From: Alphaproteobacteria bacterium
GTDB taxonomy: Bacteria; Pseudomonadota; Alphaproteobacteria; GCA-2731375
NCBI GenBank assembly: GCA_028824965.1
Contig: JAPKBD010000009.1
Span: 1 to 33,735, forward strand
Length of the DNA: 33,735 nt
Direction: 5' to 3'
The position numbers were made by a program, and so were the translations under genes. The notes beneath the pieces were generated by a model. The model had not been told where the DNA came from, searched no databases, and saw only the letters and a program-made list of their open reading frames with translations. Positions 15,690 through 24,601 of the stretch are shown here, in pieces. Position 1 is the stretch's first letter; each line of letters opens with the position of its first letter.

Positions 15690-17558
15690 TCAGCCTGCAG
15701 CTTTGGCCATCACCGTTGCCATGCGTCGGGAAAACGCTGCCGGGTCCGGCAGGGCCTCTCCCTCAATGATACGGGCCTGGTCCAACAAAAGGAATGCCAG
15801 ATCGGCCAGATCATCCGCCGCCCCGCCCTTGGTGGCAGCAGCGGACATGTTTTTGATCAGATCATGTTTTGGATTGATCTCCAATATCCGGACGCTGTCG
15901 GTCTTCAATTGATTGTGGGCTTTCAACATTCGTTCCAACCGCATATCCATATCGCCGTCATCGGCAACCAGGCAGACGGCGCTGTCGGTCAGGCGATCCG
16001 TAGTGCGGACATCTTTTACGGCCTCACCCAGGGTTTGCTTAACCAGGGCGATTAAGGTGGCTAACTCGCCGTCCTTGGCGGGTTCTACCTTGTCGTCGTC
16101 CTTGCTTGGTTCCTCACCCATATTGGACAGATCGGTGGAGCCGCGCGTCGCGGACGTCAGGTCATGGCCTTCATATTCGAATATGGCAGATAACCAGAAG
16201 TCATCCACAGGATCGGAAAGCAGCAACACCTCAACCCCGCGGGCCCGGAAACCCTCCAAATGGGGGCTGTTATCCAGGGTCTGTTGGTCATCGCCGGTAA
16301 TATAATAGATCGCCTCCTGACCTTCTGTCATACGGGCGACGTAATCCTTCAGGCTGACCAGACTTTCCCCGGCGGTGGAGCGGAAGCGGACCAGCTCCAA
16401 CAACTCCGCCTGACGGTCATGGTCTTCGTACAGGCCTTCCTTTAGGACGGAGCCGAAGTTTTTCCAAAACTCAGCGTATTCTTCCGGTTCCTTCTCTGCC
16501 TTCTTGCTCAGCTCCGACAGAACGCGCCGGGTTACGGCCTGGTTCATGTGCTTGATCAGGGGACTGTTCTGCAGCATCTCGCGGCTGATGTTCAGGGGCA
16601 GATCCTCGCTATCCACGACACCGCGCAGGAAACGCAGATAGGATGGGATCAGACCTTCCGCCTCGTCCGTGATGAAGACCCGGCGCACATACAGCTTCAC
16701 CGCATGGCGGCGGGCGGGATCAAACAGATCGAAAGGAGGCCGGGTCGGCACGAACAACAGCGAGGTATATTCGATCTTACCCTCGGCCTTGTAGTGAATG
16801 TTCAGCCAGGGGTCATCCATGGCGTGACCGACATGGTGGTAGAATTCAGTATATTGCTCGTCTGTAATCTCGCTCTTCGGGCGACTCCAGATGGCGGAGG
16901 CTTCGTTAGCCGCCGTCTCCTCCCCGTCATCGATTGCCAGCATGATGGGCAGGGCAATGTGGTCGGAATATTTTTTGACTATTGTGCGCAGGCGGCTTTC
17001 CTCCAGCCACTCATCCTCATCCGCTTTCAAGTGGATCACAATGGACGTGCCGCGGTCTGTGCGTTCGGCCTCCGCAATCGTGAACTCACCCAGGCCGTCT
17101 GAGGTCCAGACCCAGGCGCTATCTTCGCCGGCCCGGCGGGAGGTGACTTCAACCTTGTCGGCGATCATAAAGACGGAATAGAAACCGACACCAAATTTGC
17201 CGATCATCTGCATATCTTCTGAGGCATCCCCGGACATGTTCTCCATGAACGCAGATGTGCCCGAACGCGCAATGGTGCCCAGGTCGCCGATCAGGCCATC
17301 CCGGTCCATGCCAATGCCGTTGTCTGACAGGGACAGGGTGCGCGCGGTCTTATCGACATGGATGTGAACTTTAAAATCGGGGTCATCGCCCAGAATTTCC
17401 GGCTCCGTCAGGGCCAGATAACGCGCCTTGTCACAGGCGTCGGATGCGTTCGAGATCAATTCCCGCAGAAATATTTCCTTGTCCGAATAAACTGAATTGA
17501 CCATCAGGCGCAAAAGTTTCGCCACCTCGGTCTGGAAGGAGAGTGTTTCCTCGCTCAT
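15690..17558 (-). CDS. htpG: Molecular chaperone HtpG (Hsp90)
   Basis: Bacterial Hsp90, 622 aa, close to the E. coli length of 624. The N-terminal GHKL ATPase domain shows [48 protein letters not shown] and GTSIVIHLK. The middle domain has [41 protein letters not shown], the family signature, and the C-terminal domain follows from about 500. An acidic linker ([20 protein letters not shown]) precedes the C-terminal domain. It would act in the cytosol as a dimeric, ATP-driven folding and remodelling chaperone. AAGGAT lies eight bases before the ATG. It follows the DUF4340 gene with a short gap that carries a direct repeat. I see no clear heat-shock promoter. Confidence 0.97.
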   Translation of the reverse strand: MSEETLSFQTEVAKLLRLMVNSVYSDKEIFLRELISNASDACDKARYLALTEPEILGDDPDFKVHIHVDKTARTLSLSDNGIGMDRDGLIGDLGTIARSGTSAFMENMSGDASEDMQMIGKFGVGFYSVFMIADKVEVTSRRAGEDSAWVWTSDGLGEFTIAEAERTDRGTSIVIHLKADEDEWLEESRLRTIVKKYSDHIALPIMLAIDDGEETAANEASAIWSRPKSEITDEQYTEFYHHVGHAMDDPWLNIHYKAEGKIEYTSLLFVPTRPPFDLFDPARRHAVKLYVRRVFITDEAEGLIPSYLRFLRGVVDSEDLPLNISREMLQNSPLIKHMNQAVTRRVLSELSKKAEKEPEEYAEFWKNFGSVLKEGLYEDHDRQAELLELVRFRSTAGESLVSLKDYVARMTEGQEAIYYITGDDQQTLDNSPHLEGFRARGVEVLLLSDPVDDFWLSAIFEYEGHDLTSATRGSTDLSNMGEEPSKDDDKVEPAKDGELATLIALVKQTLGEAVKDVRTTDRLTDSAVCLVADDGDMDMRLERMLKAHNQLKTDSVRILEINPKHDLIKNMSAAATKGGAADDLADLAFLLLDQARIIEGEALPDPAAFSRRMATVMAKAAG

Positions 17559-17579
17559 CGCGGATAATCCTTATTTGGC

Positions 17580-17628
17580 CGTAACTGTATGTTGGACGTT
17601 TACGTCGTAACTGTATGTTGGACGTTTA
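17580..17628. repeat. 23-bp direct repeat between the DUF4340 gene and htpG
   Basis: A 23-base unit (core GTAACTGTATGTTGGACG) occurs at 17580-17602 and 17606-17628, a period of 26 bases. The second copy ends on the DUF4340 stop codon. TTATTTGGC also occurs on both sides (17571 and 17626). The unit may be a duplicated gene terminus or a two-site regulatory element upstream of htpG. It contains no inverted repeat of note. Confidence 0.85.
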
Positions 17629-18735
17629 TTTGGCGTCTTCGTCTTTGATCAGCAAGGTGGATGCATTCGTCATGAAATCCTTTGCCTTATAATCCGGTAC
17701 GATATAAGCCCAGGATCCATAACGCTTGTTAATCTCGGCGACTTCTGCTTTCGCGTCAGCCGCACTTTTCATGTCTTTTTTCTGCTCATCCTTCAAACCA
17801 TCCAGGTTGATATCGTCTGCATCAAACATGGCGAAAAATTTCATCCAATGGACATCCTTGCGCCCATTTTTGCCTTTGATCACGGTGATTTTGACGGTGA
17901 CGCCGTCAAAGGTATTGAACACCGCCTGGTTGGCGCCGGTAAAATCGACCTTATCGGCCTGACGGACATCCTTGAAATCCAGAAAGCCAAGGGCAGAGCC
18001 AAGGGAATTGCCAATGGTATCACCAGCCGGTTTCATGCCGGTGGGAATGTCGACGACCTTGAAATCGCCGCTGTTGGGGTCTTTGCGAACAACGCTGACG
18101 CGGTCGCCATTGGGCTGGATCGTGGATGCGGCCGATACGCGTTTGCGCGCGATGGTGGGCAGGCTGTCATCCAGCCAACGATCAATGGTCTCCCACACTT
18201 CCACGCGCCCTGCGGCAAGATAGCTTTGTGCCTGATCCAGGCGGCGGACGTAATAGATGCCGTCCTCTTTCTCGCCCGGTTCGGATTTTGTTTTGCCAAC
18301 GACGATGGCCGCCATCGGTTTGCCTGCACTGTCCGCCAGGGCAATGGTGGTGCCACGGCCGCCGTCTTTCGATGATTTCAGAAACAGGCGGCTATGCAGT
18401 TCAGGTTTGGCGGTCTTTGCCTCAAGCATGCGCATACTGGCCATACCAACGACGGCCTGTTTAATGGTCGCGAACTTCACGGGGTAGCCATCCCGTTCCT
18501 TCACCTGCCAGCTCTCACCGTCATCGGTTTTGACGCGCAGAATGGTAAAGGCCAGCTTCGGTGTGTGGACGTCGATGCGGGCGATGTCGTTGACTTGATC
18601 CATCAGGCCCGGGAACAAGCTGTCGGGCGGCGCCAGGGAGGCTGTGGCGCGGCCACGTTCTATCGTTGACCAGGCGGCTGCGGCAACGGCCAGGGCCGTA
18701 ACAGCGGCTAAAATGGTAAATGGTTTGGTTTTCAT
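17626..18735 (-). CDS. DUF4340 domain-containing protein
   Basis: A 369-aa protein with an N-terminal membrane anchor or signal segment (FTILAAVTALAVAAAAW) and a large periplasmic part, matching DUF4340 proteins that accompany GldG-like components in many bacteria. Visible features are LFPGLMDQVNDIARIDV, SWQVKERDGYPVKF, ETIDRWLDDSLPTI and a C-terminal FAMFDADDINLDGL region. ATG 18735 (MKTKPF) has GGGGAG eight bases upstream and is preferred to the TTG at 18753. It begins 14 bases after the GldG-like stop and is the last gene of the ABC operon. Its exact role is unknown; an envelope or extracytoplasmic function with the transporter is inferred from context. Confidence 0.8.
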   Translation of the reverse strand: MKTKPFTILAAVTALAVAAAAWSTIERGRATASLAPPDSLFPGLMDQVNDIARIDVHTPKLAFTILRVKTDDGESWQVKERDGYPVKFATIKQAVVGMASMRMLEAKTAKPELHSRLFLKSSKDGGRGTTIALADSAGKPMAAIVVGKTKSEPGEKEDGIYYVRRLDQAQSYLAAGRVEVWETIDRWLDDSLPTIARKRVSAASTIQPNGDRVSVVRKDPNSGDFKVVDIPTGMKPAGDTIGNSLGSALGFLDFKDVRQADKVDFTGANQAVFNTFDGVTVKITVIKGKNGRKDVHWMKFFAMFDADDINLDGLKDEQKKDMKSAADAKAEVAEINKRYGSWAYIVPDYKAKDFMTNASTLLIKDEDAK

Positions 18736-18749
18736 AATCCGTTCTCCCC

Positions 18750-20648
18750 TCAACGCCGCGCTGCTGCTGCGCGCCGGCGTCGGCGTATGCCCATCACAGC
18801 CAGCATGGCGGCGACCACGGCAACAGCCAATGGCATTAAGCCTACATTGGCGAATTTCAAACGCGCCTCAAGGCCATCGATTTCCCGGTTTAGATTATGC
18901 TGAACATCACGCAGCTGCTTACGGGTTTTTAGAACCTGGGTGCGGGCCAATTTAATTTCAGCCGCCTGTTCAGGTGTTAGCAGATTGCCGCCACCGCCCG
19001 CGCCTTGGGCCCTGGATTCCAATTCGGCGATACGCGCGGTGCTTTTTTCCAGACTTTTCTTCAATTTGCGTTCTTCGGCCTGGAATTTCTGCTCCGCCGC
19101 CAAGCGCATGGATTGAACCAAGACGAATGGCCGGTTCGATTTGCCCCGGCTACGCAGGCCAATCAGATCCGACGACCCGGACAAATTGTCCAAGGCGTTG
19201 ATCACGAAATCCCCGTTGGCCGCGATTGGCACGACCATCTTTTGGCCCATCATATTTCGTTGGCGCAGCCAGAACTGGTCATGCAGCATATCACTGTCGG
19301 CGACAACGATGACGCTGATATCCTTGGCGCTTTCGTTAAGGTGGCCGGTGTTCTTTCGGCCCTTTGGCGGGCCGTCAGGAAAGGCCGATTTCACTTTGCC
19401 GCTTAGACGGGCGGCCAGAACATGCTGCTCCCCATCAGGTTTGAACATTTCCAACAGACGATCCGGCGCGGGGCCAAAGCGGACCATGTTCGTCTCCATC
19501 CGCATGGCCTGGACGCCGGTGAAAATCAGCGGTGTCACTTTGACGTCGGTGTCGGGTAGGGTCAAAACGGTGCCTGTATTGGCGGTCATGATAGGGCCAA
19601 GATCTGCGGTGACCACGTCATCGGGGTTCAGGTTCGCCCCGCCCAATTGCAGCCAGACCAAATAGCGGACAACCCGCTGTGCGCCGCCCTGGCCGGCATT
19701 GACCTGTTGCGAGGTTTCGTAGTCGGCAAGGACATGATCGGTGGGCACAGAGACGCCCCAGGCATTCAACAGCTTTTCCAGATCGGATGAGGCCAGTTCA
19801 ATGGCGCGTTGTTGATTACGCTGGCCGCCTTGTTGGTCCCGTGCCGTTACTTCTGAAAAGGGATCCATAAAGACCAAGGCCCGGCCACCGGCCATGACGA
19901 ATTGATCGATGGCATACAAAGCCTGTTCTCCCAATCCCAAAGGATGGGCAATCATCAGGATATCCACGTCTTTCGGGATAATGCCCTGGTTCATGTCCAG
20001 GGCGCGTAAATCGAACACGCCGCGGATCGCGTCAACGATGCCCCAGGCCTGCGCGCCGCCGTTTAAACGCATCATGGGGGAGACGGTCGTGTTCATCTGC
20101 AAGCCGGTGATCAAACCAACAACAGGCTTTTTCGGATCGCTCAAATTGTACAACATCCGGGTCAGATCGTATTCCAGGAAGGCTTCCTTCTCGCGGCTGA
20201 AGAACGGCACCACTTGGCGGTCGTCGATGGTGTTGGTGGCGACCAGGCCGAAATACAGACTTTCCCCTGTGCCGATGGGTACGGCCTGCATGCCCAGGCG
20301 GACGGCTTCATCCTCTGCATCCGTGAAGGGTTCGGGGTCGATAATTTCCAAGCGGACTTTGCCGTTTGATAGGTTGGCATATTCCTCCAGCAGCTCACGC
20401 ACACGCAGGCCGTAGGATTTGACGTTGGGTAACTGATTGGCAAGCTTTTCCGAGAAATAGAAGCGCAGGCGCACAGGCTCCGGCACCTCTGCCAGGATAC
20501 GTTTGGAGCCGGCGCTCAACGTGTAGAGGCCGCTTTCGGTCAAATCCAGACGGGCGGAGCGGAAGATATTGGTTGAGAAAATATTGACGGACAGAAACAG
20601 AATTGCCGCCAGGGCCAGGGCCAGGATCGCAGTTGTTGAACGGTTCAT
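18750..20648 (-). CDS. GldG-like ABC transporter auxiliary protein
   Basis: A 632-aa membrane-anchored protein of the ABC-type uncharacterised transport auxiliary family. An N-terminal helix (about 7-27) is followed by the conserved RLDLTESGLYTLSAGSKRIL and the periplasmic ABC_transp_aux domain (about 40-480), with ALVFMDPFSEV and VIVVADSDMLHDQFWLRQ as landmarks. A long charged coiled coil lies at about 510-598 (ERKLKKSLEKSTARIAELE), then a C-terminal transmembrane helix (about 603-622) and an Arg/Ala-rich tail (RRRRRAAAARR). This topology gives a large periplasmic body held by two membrane helices. It lies 12 bases after the permease in the same operon. In flavobacteria GldG partners an ABC transporter in gliding; here motility is not implied. 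Confidence 0.85.
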   Translation of the reverse strand: MNRSTTAILALALAAILFLSVNIFSTNIFRSARLDLTESGLYTLSAGSKRILAEVPEPVRLRFYFSEKLANQLPNVKSYGLRVRELLEEYANLSNGKVRLEIIDPEPFTDAEDEAVRLGMQAVPIGTGESLYFGLVATNTIDDRQVVPFFSREKEAFLEYDLTRMLYNLSDPKKPVVGLITGLQMNTTVSPMMRLNGGAQAWGIVDAIRGVFDLRALDMNQGIIPKDVDILMIAHPLGLGEQALYAIDQFVMAGGRALVFMDPFSEVTARDQQGGQRNQQRAIELASSDLEKLLNAWGVSVPTDHVLADYETSQQVNAGQGGAQRVVRYLVWLQLGGANLNPDDVVTADLGPIMTANTGTVLTLPDTDVKVTPLIFTGVQAMRMETNMVRFGPAPDRLLEMFKPDGEQHVLAARLSGKVKSAFPDGPPKGRKNTGHLNESAKDISVIVVADSDMLHDQFWLRQRNMMGQKMVVPIAANGDFVINALDNLSGSSDLIGLRSRGKSNRPFVLVQSMRLAAEQKFQAEERKLKKSLEKSTARIAELESRAQGAGGGGNLLTPEQAAEIKLARTQVLKTRKQLRDVQHNLNREIDGLEARLKFANVGLMPLAVAVVAAMLAVMGIRRRRRAAAARR

Positions 20649-20660
20649 GTATCGATCCCC

Positions 20661-21395
20661 TTAACTGGCTTTTTTCATATCGACGATCAAAAGATTGGCA
20701 AACAGCCAAAATAGGATCAACGACAGGAAATAGACCAAATCGCGCACATCAATGACACCATTCTGAATGGCATTGAAGTGGGTCAAAAAGCTGAAGGACG
20801 CGACCGCGTCCAACAATGATTGCGGGGCCCAGGCCGCGAAGAAATCCAACACCACCGGTGCGCCCGCAACCGTGAACAAAAAACAGACAACGACGGAGAT
20901 TACAAAGGCGATGACCTGGTTTTTTGTGGCCGCAGATATGCAGGCACCAATGGCCAGATAACCACCGGCCATTAACATAGACCCTAAGTATGAGGCGATG
21001 ATGACCCCGTGATCGGGCTGTCCCAGATAGCTGACCGTGATCCACATGGGGAAGGTCAGGCCCAGGGCGATGATAATAAAGACCCAGGCGGCCAAAAACT
21101 TGCCCACCACGGTGGACCATGTGGATAGGGGCAGGGTCAGCAACAGCTCAATAGAGCCTGATTTGCGTTCCTCCGCCCACAGACGCATGGCGATGGCGGG
21201 TACCAGAAACAGATACAGCCAGGGGTGAAAATTGAAAAACGGCTTTAAATCCGCCTGGGCACGGACAAAAAAGCTGCCCATGTAGAAGGTGAAAATACCC
21301 GTCAGGAACAAAAATATGACGATAAAGACATAGGCCAGGGGCGTGGAGAAATAGCCACGCAGCTCCCGCCGGAAAATTGCCAACGTTGTTGCCAT
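20661..21395 (-). CDS. ABC-2 type transporter permease (GldF-like)
   Basis: A 244-aa inner-membrane permease with about six hydrophobic helices, beginning IFRRELRGYFSTPLAYVFIVIF and carrying RLWAEERKSGSIELLLTLPLS, the ABC-2 motif that couples to the ATPase. Its length and end (FANLLIVDMKKAS) fit GldF/NosY-type permeases. The start ATG shares its A with the TAA stop of the upstream ATPase (TAATG), so translation is coupled and the two proteins are surely partners. A homodimer with the ATPase would complete a transporter; substrate unknown. Neighbouring GldG-like and DUF4340 genes form the periplasmic part. Confidence 0.9.
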   Translation of the reverse strand: MATTLAIFRRELRGYFSTPLAYVFIVIFLFLTGIFTFYMGSFFVRAQADLKPFFNFHPWLYLFLVPAIAMRLWAEERKSGSIELLLTLPLSTWSTVVGKFLAAWVFIIIALGLTFPMWITVSYLGQPDHGVIIASYLGSMLMAGGYLAIGACISAATKNQVIAFVISVVVCFLFTVAGAPVVLDFFAAWAPQSLLDAVASFSFLTHFNAIQNGVIDVRDLVYFLSLILFWLFANLLIVDMKKAS

Positions 21396-22387
21396 TATGC
21401 GGCCTCCCCATGGGTCATGTCGCTGGTTTCGCTGGCGATGGCGTCCGTGACAGCGGCGGCACCTGTTATGCTGCGGAAGACTTCGTCCAGGCGGGGCGCC
21501 TCCACAGTCAGTTGGGAGGGAGACCAGTTTTGCCGGCTTGCCAGGTCCGCGACCTCTGCAATGATGCTCTGTTTGCCATTGGGGCTGCCTTTCGGGTAGA
21601 CCCGATAAAGCGAGCCTTCCATTTGCTCAACCCGCTCAACGTTACTCAGGGCTGTCAGGGCATCTGCCACACCGTCATTTTGGCAATCGATCAGGACGGC
21701 GTTAAAGAGGGGCGATTGGCTCTCCAGTTCCCCCGGTGTGCCGTCTGCGACAACGCGGCCATTGTTAATGATCATGGCGCGGCTACAGATTGCATCCACT
21801 TCTTCGAGAATATGGGTGGAGATGATGATCGCCTTGTCCTTGGCCATGTCCGCGATCAAGCTGCGCACTTCATGTTTTTGGTTTGGATCCAGGCCATCGG
21901 TCGGCTCATCCAAAATCAAAACCGGGGGATTGTGCAAAATGGCCTGGGCCAGTCCGACCCGGCGCTTAAAGCCCTTTGACAATGTTTCGATAGGCTGTTC
22001 CAGAACCGCTTCCAGATGCACATTGGCAATTACATAGTCCAGGCGTTCGGCCCTGGTTGCCGCATCCATGCCACGCACATCGGCAATAAAATTGAGGAAG
22101 CTGATCGGCGTCATATCCGGATAGGCCGGTGCGCCCTCTGGCAAATAGCCGATTTGCGCCTTGGCCGCGATTGGGTGAGTATCCACGTCGAAGCCTGCCA
22201 CCCGGACCGACCCTGCAGTGGGTGCCATAAAGCCGGTGATCATCTTCATTGTCGTGGATTTGCCCGCACCATTAGGGCCCAGAAACCCCAATACCTGGCC
22301 TTTTGGCACCTTAAAGCTAACGCCGTCGACTGCCCTTAAATGGCCAAACGTCTTTACCAGGCCATCGACCTCAATCATCCAATCCAT
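21395..22387 (-). CDS. ABC transporter ATP-binding protein (GldA-like)
   Basis: A 330-aa ABC ATPase. Walker A is GPNGAGKST (about 36-44), the signature is degenerate (LSKGFKRRVGLAQA, in place of LSGGQ), Walker B is PVLILDEPTDGLD, and the H-loop is ISTHILEE. The C-terminal 90 residues beyond the ATPase core (about 235-330) are typical of the NatA/GldA/CcmA group rather than importers, supporting an export or envelope-remodelling role. ATG 22387 has GAGG ten bases ahead; a second ATG nine bases later is possible. It is the first gene of the four-gene minus-strand operon, divergent from the DUF1289 gene. Confidence 0.92.
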   Translation of the reverse strand: MDWMIEVDGLVKTFGHLRAVDGVSFKVPKGQVLGFLGPNGAGKSTTMKMITGFMAPTAGSVRVAGFDVDTHPIAAKAQIGYLPEGAPAYPDMTPISFLNFIADVRGMDAATRAERLDYVIANVHLEAVLEQPIETLSKGFKRRVGLAQAILHNPPVLILDEPTDGLDPNQKHEVRSLIADMAKDKAIIISTHILEEVDAICSRAMIINNGRVVADGTPGELESQSPLFNAVLIDCQNDGVADALTALSNVERVEQMEGSLYRVYPKGSPNGKQSIIAEVADLASRQNWSPSQLTVEAPRLDEVFRSITGAAAVTDAIASETSDMTHGEAA

Positions 22388-22485
22388 AGATGTTACGCCT
22401 CTTTCGCCAAAATTTATCTGAAGTGATTTATTTGGGATGAATTTGACCCGTTAAATAGTCGTTCAGCACCGAACCTACAAGAGCT

Positions 22486-22513
22486 TTGCGCAGGTTCTGT
22501 TATGCCGTATAGA
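22486..22513 (+). promoter_or_regulatory. Candidate sigma-70 promoter for the DUF1289 gene
   Basis: TTGCGC (22486-22491) and TATAGA (22508-22513) are separated by 16 bases and lie 38 bases ahead of the GTG start. The same 164-base gap must also hold the promoter of the divergent ABC operon, which I could not place. GAACCT/AGGTTC inverted repeats flank the -35 element and could be an operator. Confidence 0.3.
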
Positions 22514-22551
22514 CTAATGTCTGGGGACCTATGGAAAATCTAGGGTAGCCG

Positions 22552-22767
22552 GTGACAAATTCTTCCGATCCATCTGACGCTGTGGATATAAACCGGCGTA
22601 TGATTTCGCCCTGCGCCGGTGTTTGTATCCTGCATACAGAGACGAAACTTTGCCTCGGCTGCTATCGCACCATCGAAGAAATCGCCGGCTGGCAGGAAAT
22701 GAGCGCCCCCGATCAACACCGCACCATGGCCGAAATTGCCCAGCGCCGCACTGCGGATGGTCGCTGA
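22552..22767 (+). CDS. DUF1289 domain-containing protein
   Basis: A 71-aa protein with the four-cysteine DUF1289 pattern: SPCAGVCILHTETKLCLGCYRTIEEIAGW. The CxxxC and CxxC cysteines probably bind zinc or iron, but the biochemical role of the family is not known to me. The W following the last cysteines and the basic C-terminus (AEIAQRRTADGR) are typical. It starts at GTG 22552 (MTNSSDPS); no in-frame ATG precedes the motif except at MISPC, which is too close to it. It stands alone between the divergent ABC operon and the convergent EamA transporter, whose stop is eight bases away. Confidence 0.85.
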   Translation: MTNSSDPSDAVDINRRMISPCAGVCILHTETKLCLGCYRTIEEIAGWQEMSAPDQHRTMAEIAQRRTADGR

Positions 22768-22775
22768 GGGGTCAT

Positions 22776-23687
22776 TTAGGCTCTCCCCCGGCCAGAAAAC
22801 TGCATCAGCCAGATGCCGGCCAGGACCAGGGTGCCGCCCAGCAATTGTACGGGCGTCATAACCTCGCCAAACAGCAGATACGCTGCGGTGATGGACACCA
22901 GGGGCTGGGCATTGGTGAACATGGCGGATTTCATGGCACCTATATAAGCCAGGGCCAGGAAATACAGGGGCACGGAGGTCGCCTGCAATATGACCACGGC
23001 CCATAGCCCGCCCCAGCCCCACGTCGTTTGTGGCCATTGAATGGTGCCGATACTCAAACACAGGGTGATCAAAACTGCGGCCGCGATCAGGGCCATGTGG
23101 GTGGTCACCACAATTGGTTCATAGTCTTTCATGCGCCGGACCAGCCAGACCGCATTCCAGGCCGCAGCCGTCCCTGCGCCCAGGGCCAGGGCGACGCCGC
23201 GCCAATCCACGATATCCAGGGATACCCCCAGCATCAGGGCCAGGCCAATAAATGCGACGATGATGGCTATCAGGTTGGGCGTGGTGATCCGCTCTCCCAC
23301 CACAACGATATTGAGGACGGCGATCATCGGCGAATAGGTGAAGAACAACAACACCGCCAAGCCGACCGGGATAAATTCAACGGCACCCACATGGCCATAG
23401 AACATCATGGCCGTCAGCACGCCTAACCCGGCGCAATGGAGCCAGGCCCGCCATGGCAGGAATAATGACCGGCCGCTGACCAGGCAGATAGCCGGTAACC
23501 CCAGGGCCATCAGACCGGCCCGGGTGCTGGCCACTGTGATGCCGTTTGCACCACCTTCGTAGGCAAAGTGCGATAGTGCAACCGCCAGGCCCAAACCCAC
23601 CGCGGCCAGGACCGCCAGGGTGGTGCCCAGGATCTGATGGCGCGCCTCAGTCAAAGGTCCCTGCGCCAAGGATCCAGCCTTCCTCAT
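22776..23687 (-). CDS. EamA/DMT family transporter
   Basis: A 303-aa integral membrane protein with ten predicted helices in two EamA repeats (about 18-150 and 160-295), typical of the drug/metabolite transporter superfamily. Landmarks are VEFIPVGLAVLLFFTYSPMIAVL at the end of repeat one and YIGAMKSAMFTNAQPLVSITAAYLLFGEVMTPVQLLGGTLVLAGIWL in repeat two. It probably exports a small metabolite or amino acid; the substrate is not identifiable. The ATG at 23687 makes a 41-base overlap with the upstream gene. TTG 23669, with AGGAAGG ahead, is an alternative start that keeps the first helix. It is the third gene of the minus-strand set beginning with the LpoA-like gene. Confidence 0.88.
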   Translation of the reverse strand: MRKAGSLAQGPLTEARHQILGTTLAVLAAVGLGLAVALSHFAYEGGANGITVASTRAGLMALGLPAICLVSGRSLFLPWRAWLHCAGLGVLTAMMFYGHVGAVEFIPVGLAVLLFFTYSPMIAVLNIVVVGERITTPNLIAIIVAFIGLALMLGVSLDIVDWRGVALALGAGTAAAWNAVWLVRRMKDYEPIVVTTHMALIAAAVLITLCLSIGTIQWPQTTWGWGGLWAVVILQATSVPLYFLALAYIGAMKSAMFTNAQPLVSITAAYLLFGEVMTPVQLLGGTLVLAGIWLMQFSGRGRA

Positions 23688-24573
23688 CCTCGATGACTTT
23701 TCGTACCTCTGGGCCCAGGCTTTCGGGACCCGTCAGATCGCCTGCCAACAAACCTTGTTGATCTCGGTCAGCCAAATGGCGGGCGATTGTTTCTACCTGA
23801 ACGGCATCTTTGATCTGGTCTTCGGTAGTCGTGATCTTCAAGATCGAGGGATAGACCTCCGCCAAAATCACCTGCCAGGCCCGTGCCGGAACGGCCTGCG
23901 CCGGATCGGGCGGGGCCAGGCCCGTCTCGAACGGCCAGACCAGGGTCTGGCTTGCCAAATCAGGATGATCGCGCAAAGCCTTTAGAACCGGTATGCCCAT
24001 CAATGTCTGGGAGCCGACGGAACCTGTGGTGTACAGCTTCCAACATGGCTGGCTGCGGGGCAGCCAAGTTTCGCAACGACGCCGTTCTGGTATGGTTTCA
24101 TCATAGCGATAGGTTTTGCGGGCCGATAATGTCGCGCTTTGGCGGTGTGTCGGGCAGCCCCAAAACGGAAACGGCCCGCCCGATATATGCTCGTTCAATT
24201 GTGCCGCCACTTCGAACCGATTGTTGCCGTTGTCGGCACTGTCCCGGATCATGCCGTCCAAACCATCCCAGACCGCGCGCCAGGCCGGTCCGGCAAAGCC
24301 GCCAGCGTCGGCAAAGCCAGCCGTGCGGGCAAAGCCGGCGGGATAACCGTTGGGAAAGTCAAAGCCCGCCAGAACCCGTTGTCCATCCCCTACCAGGTTT
24401 TTCAATATGTCCGCAATTTCATCCCGGGCCTGCCAGCGGGTGGACGGATTACACAACGCCGTCCTTTTGTTACCCTCCAACAGGCAATACCAAATACTGT
24501 CCGCACCGCGTTTGGGCGTAGCATTCGCGCTCCAATCCACAATCAGATAGGCGTCAAAAATGGTCTGGCTCAT
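23647..24573 (-). CDS. Uncharacterised protein, possibly RNase H-like fold
   Basis: A 308-aa cytosolic protein I cannot place in a named family. It opens DAYLIVDWSANATPKRGADSIWYCLLE, a strand-Asp-strand pattern that recalls RNase H-like (DUF429-type) proteins, and contains VLAGFDFPNGYPAGFA with a second aspartate. Further conserved-looking blocks are GGPFPFWGCP, RRCETWLPRSQPCWKLYTTGSVGSQTLMGIPVL and TLVWPFETG. A late acidic motif (LAEVYPSIL) could give further metal ligands. These residues suggest a metal-dependent nuclease or hydrolase, but no activity is claimed. It starts 28 bases after the LpoA-like stop and its 3' end overlaps the transporter gene, so the three are likely co-transcribed. 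Confidence 0.7.
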   Translation of the reverse strand: MSQTIFDAYLIVDWSANATPKRGADSIWYCLLEGNKRTALCNPSTRWQARDEIADILKNLVGDGQRVLAGFDFPNGYPAGFARTAGFADAGGFAGPAWRAVWDGLDGMIRDSADNGNNRFEVAAQLNEHISGGPFPFWGCPTHRQSATLSARKTYRYDETIPERRRCETWLPRSQPCWKLYTTGSVGSQTLMGIPVLKALRDHPDLASQTLVWPFETGLAPPDPAQAVPARAWQVILAEVYPSILKITTTEDQIKDAVQVETIARHLADRDQQGLLAGDLTGPESLGPEVRKVIEDEEGWILGAGTFD

Positions 24574-24601
24574 GGTGTGAGCCTCACCTATCGTTCGGCC
24601 A

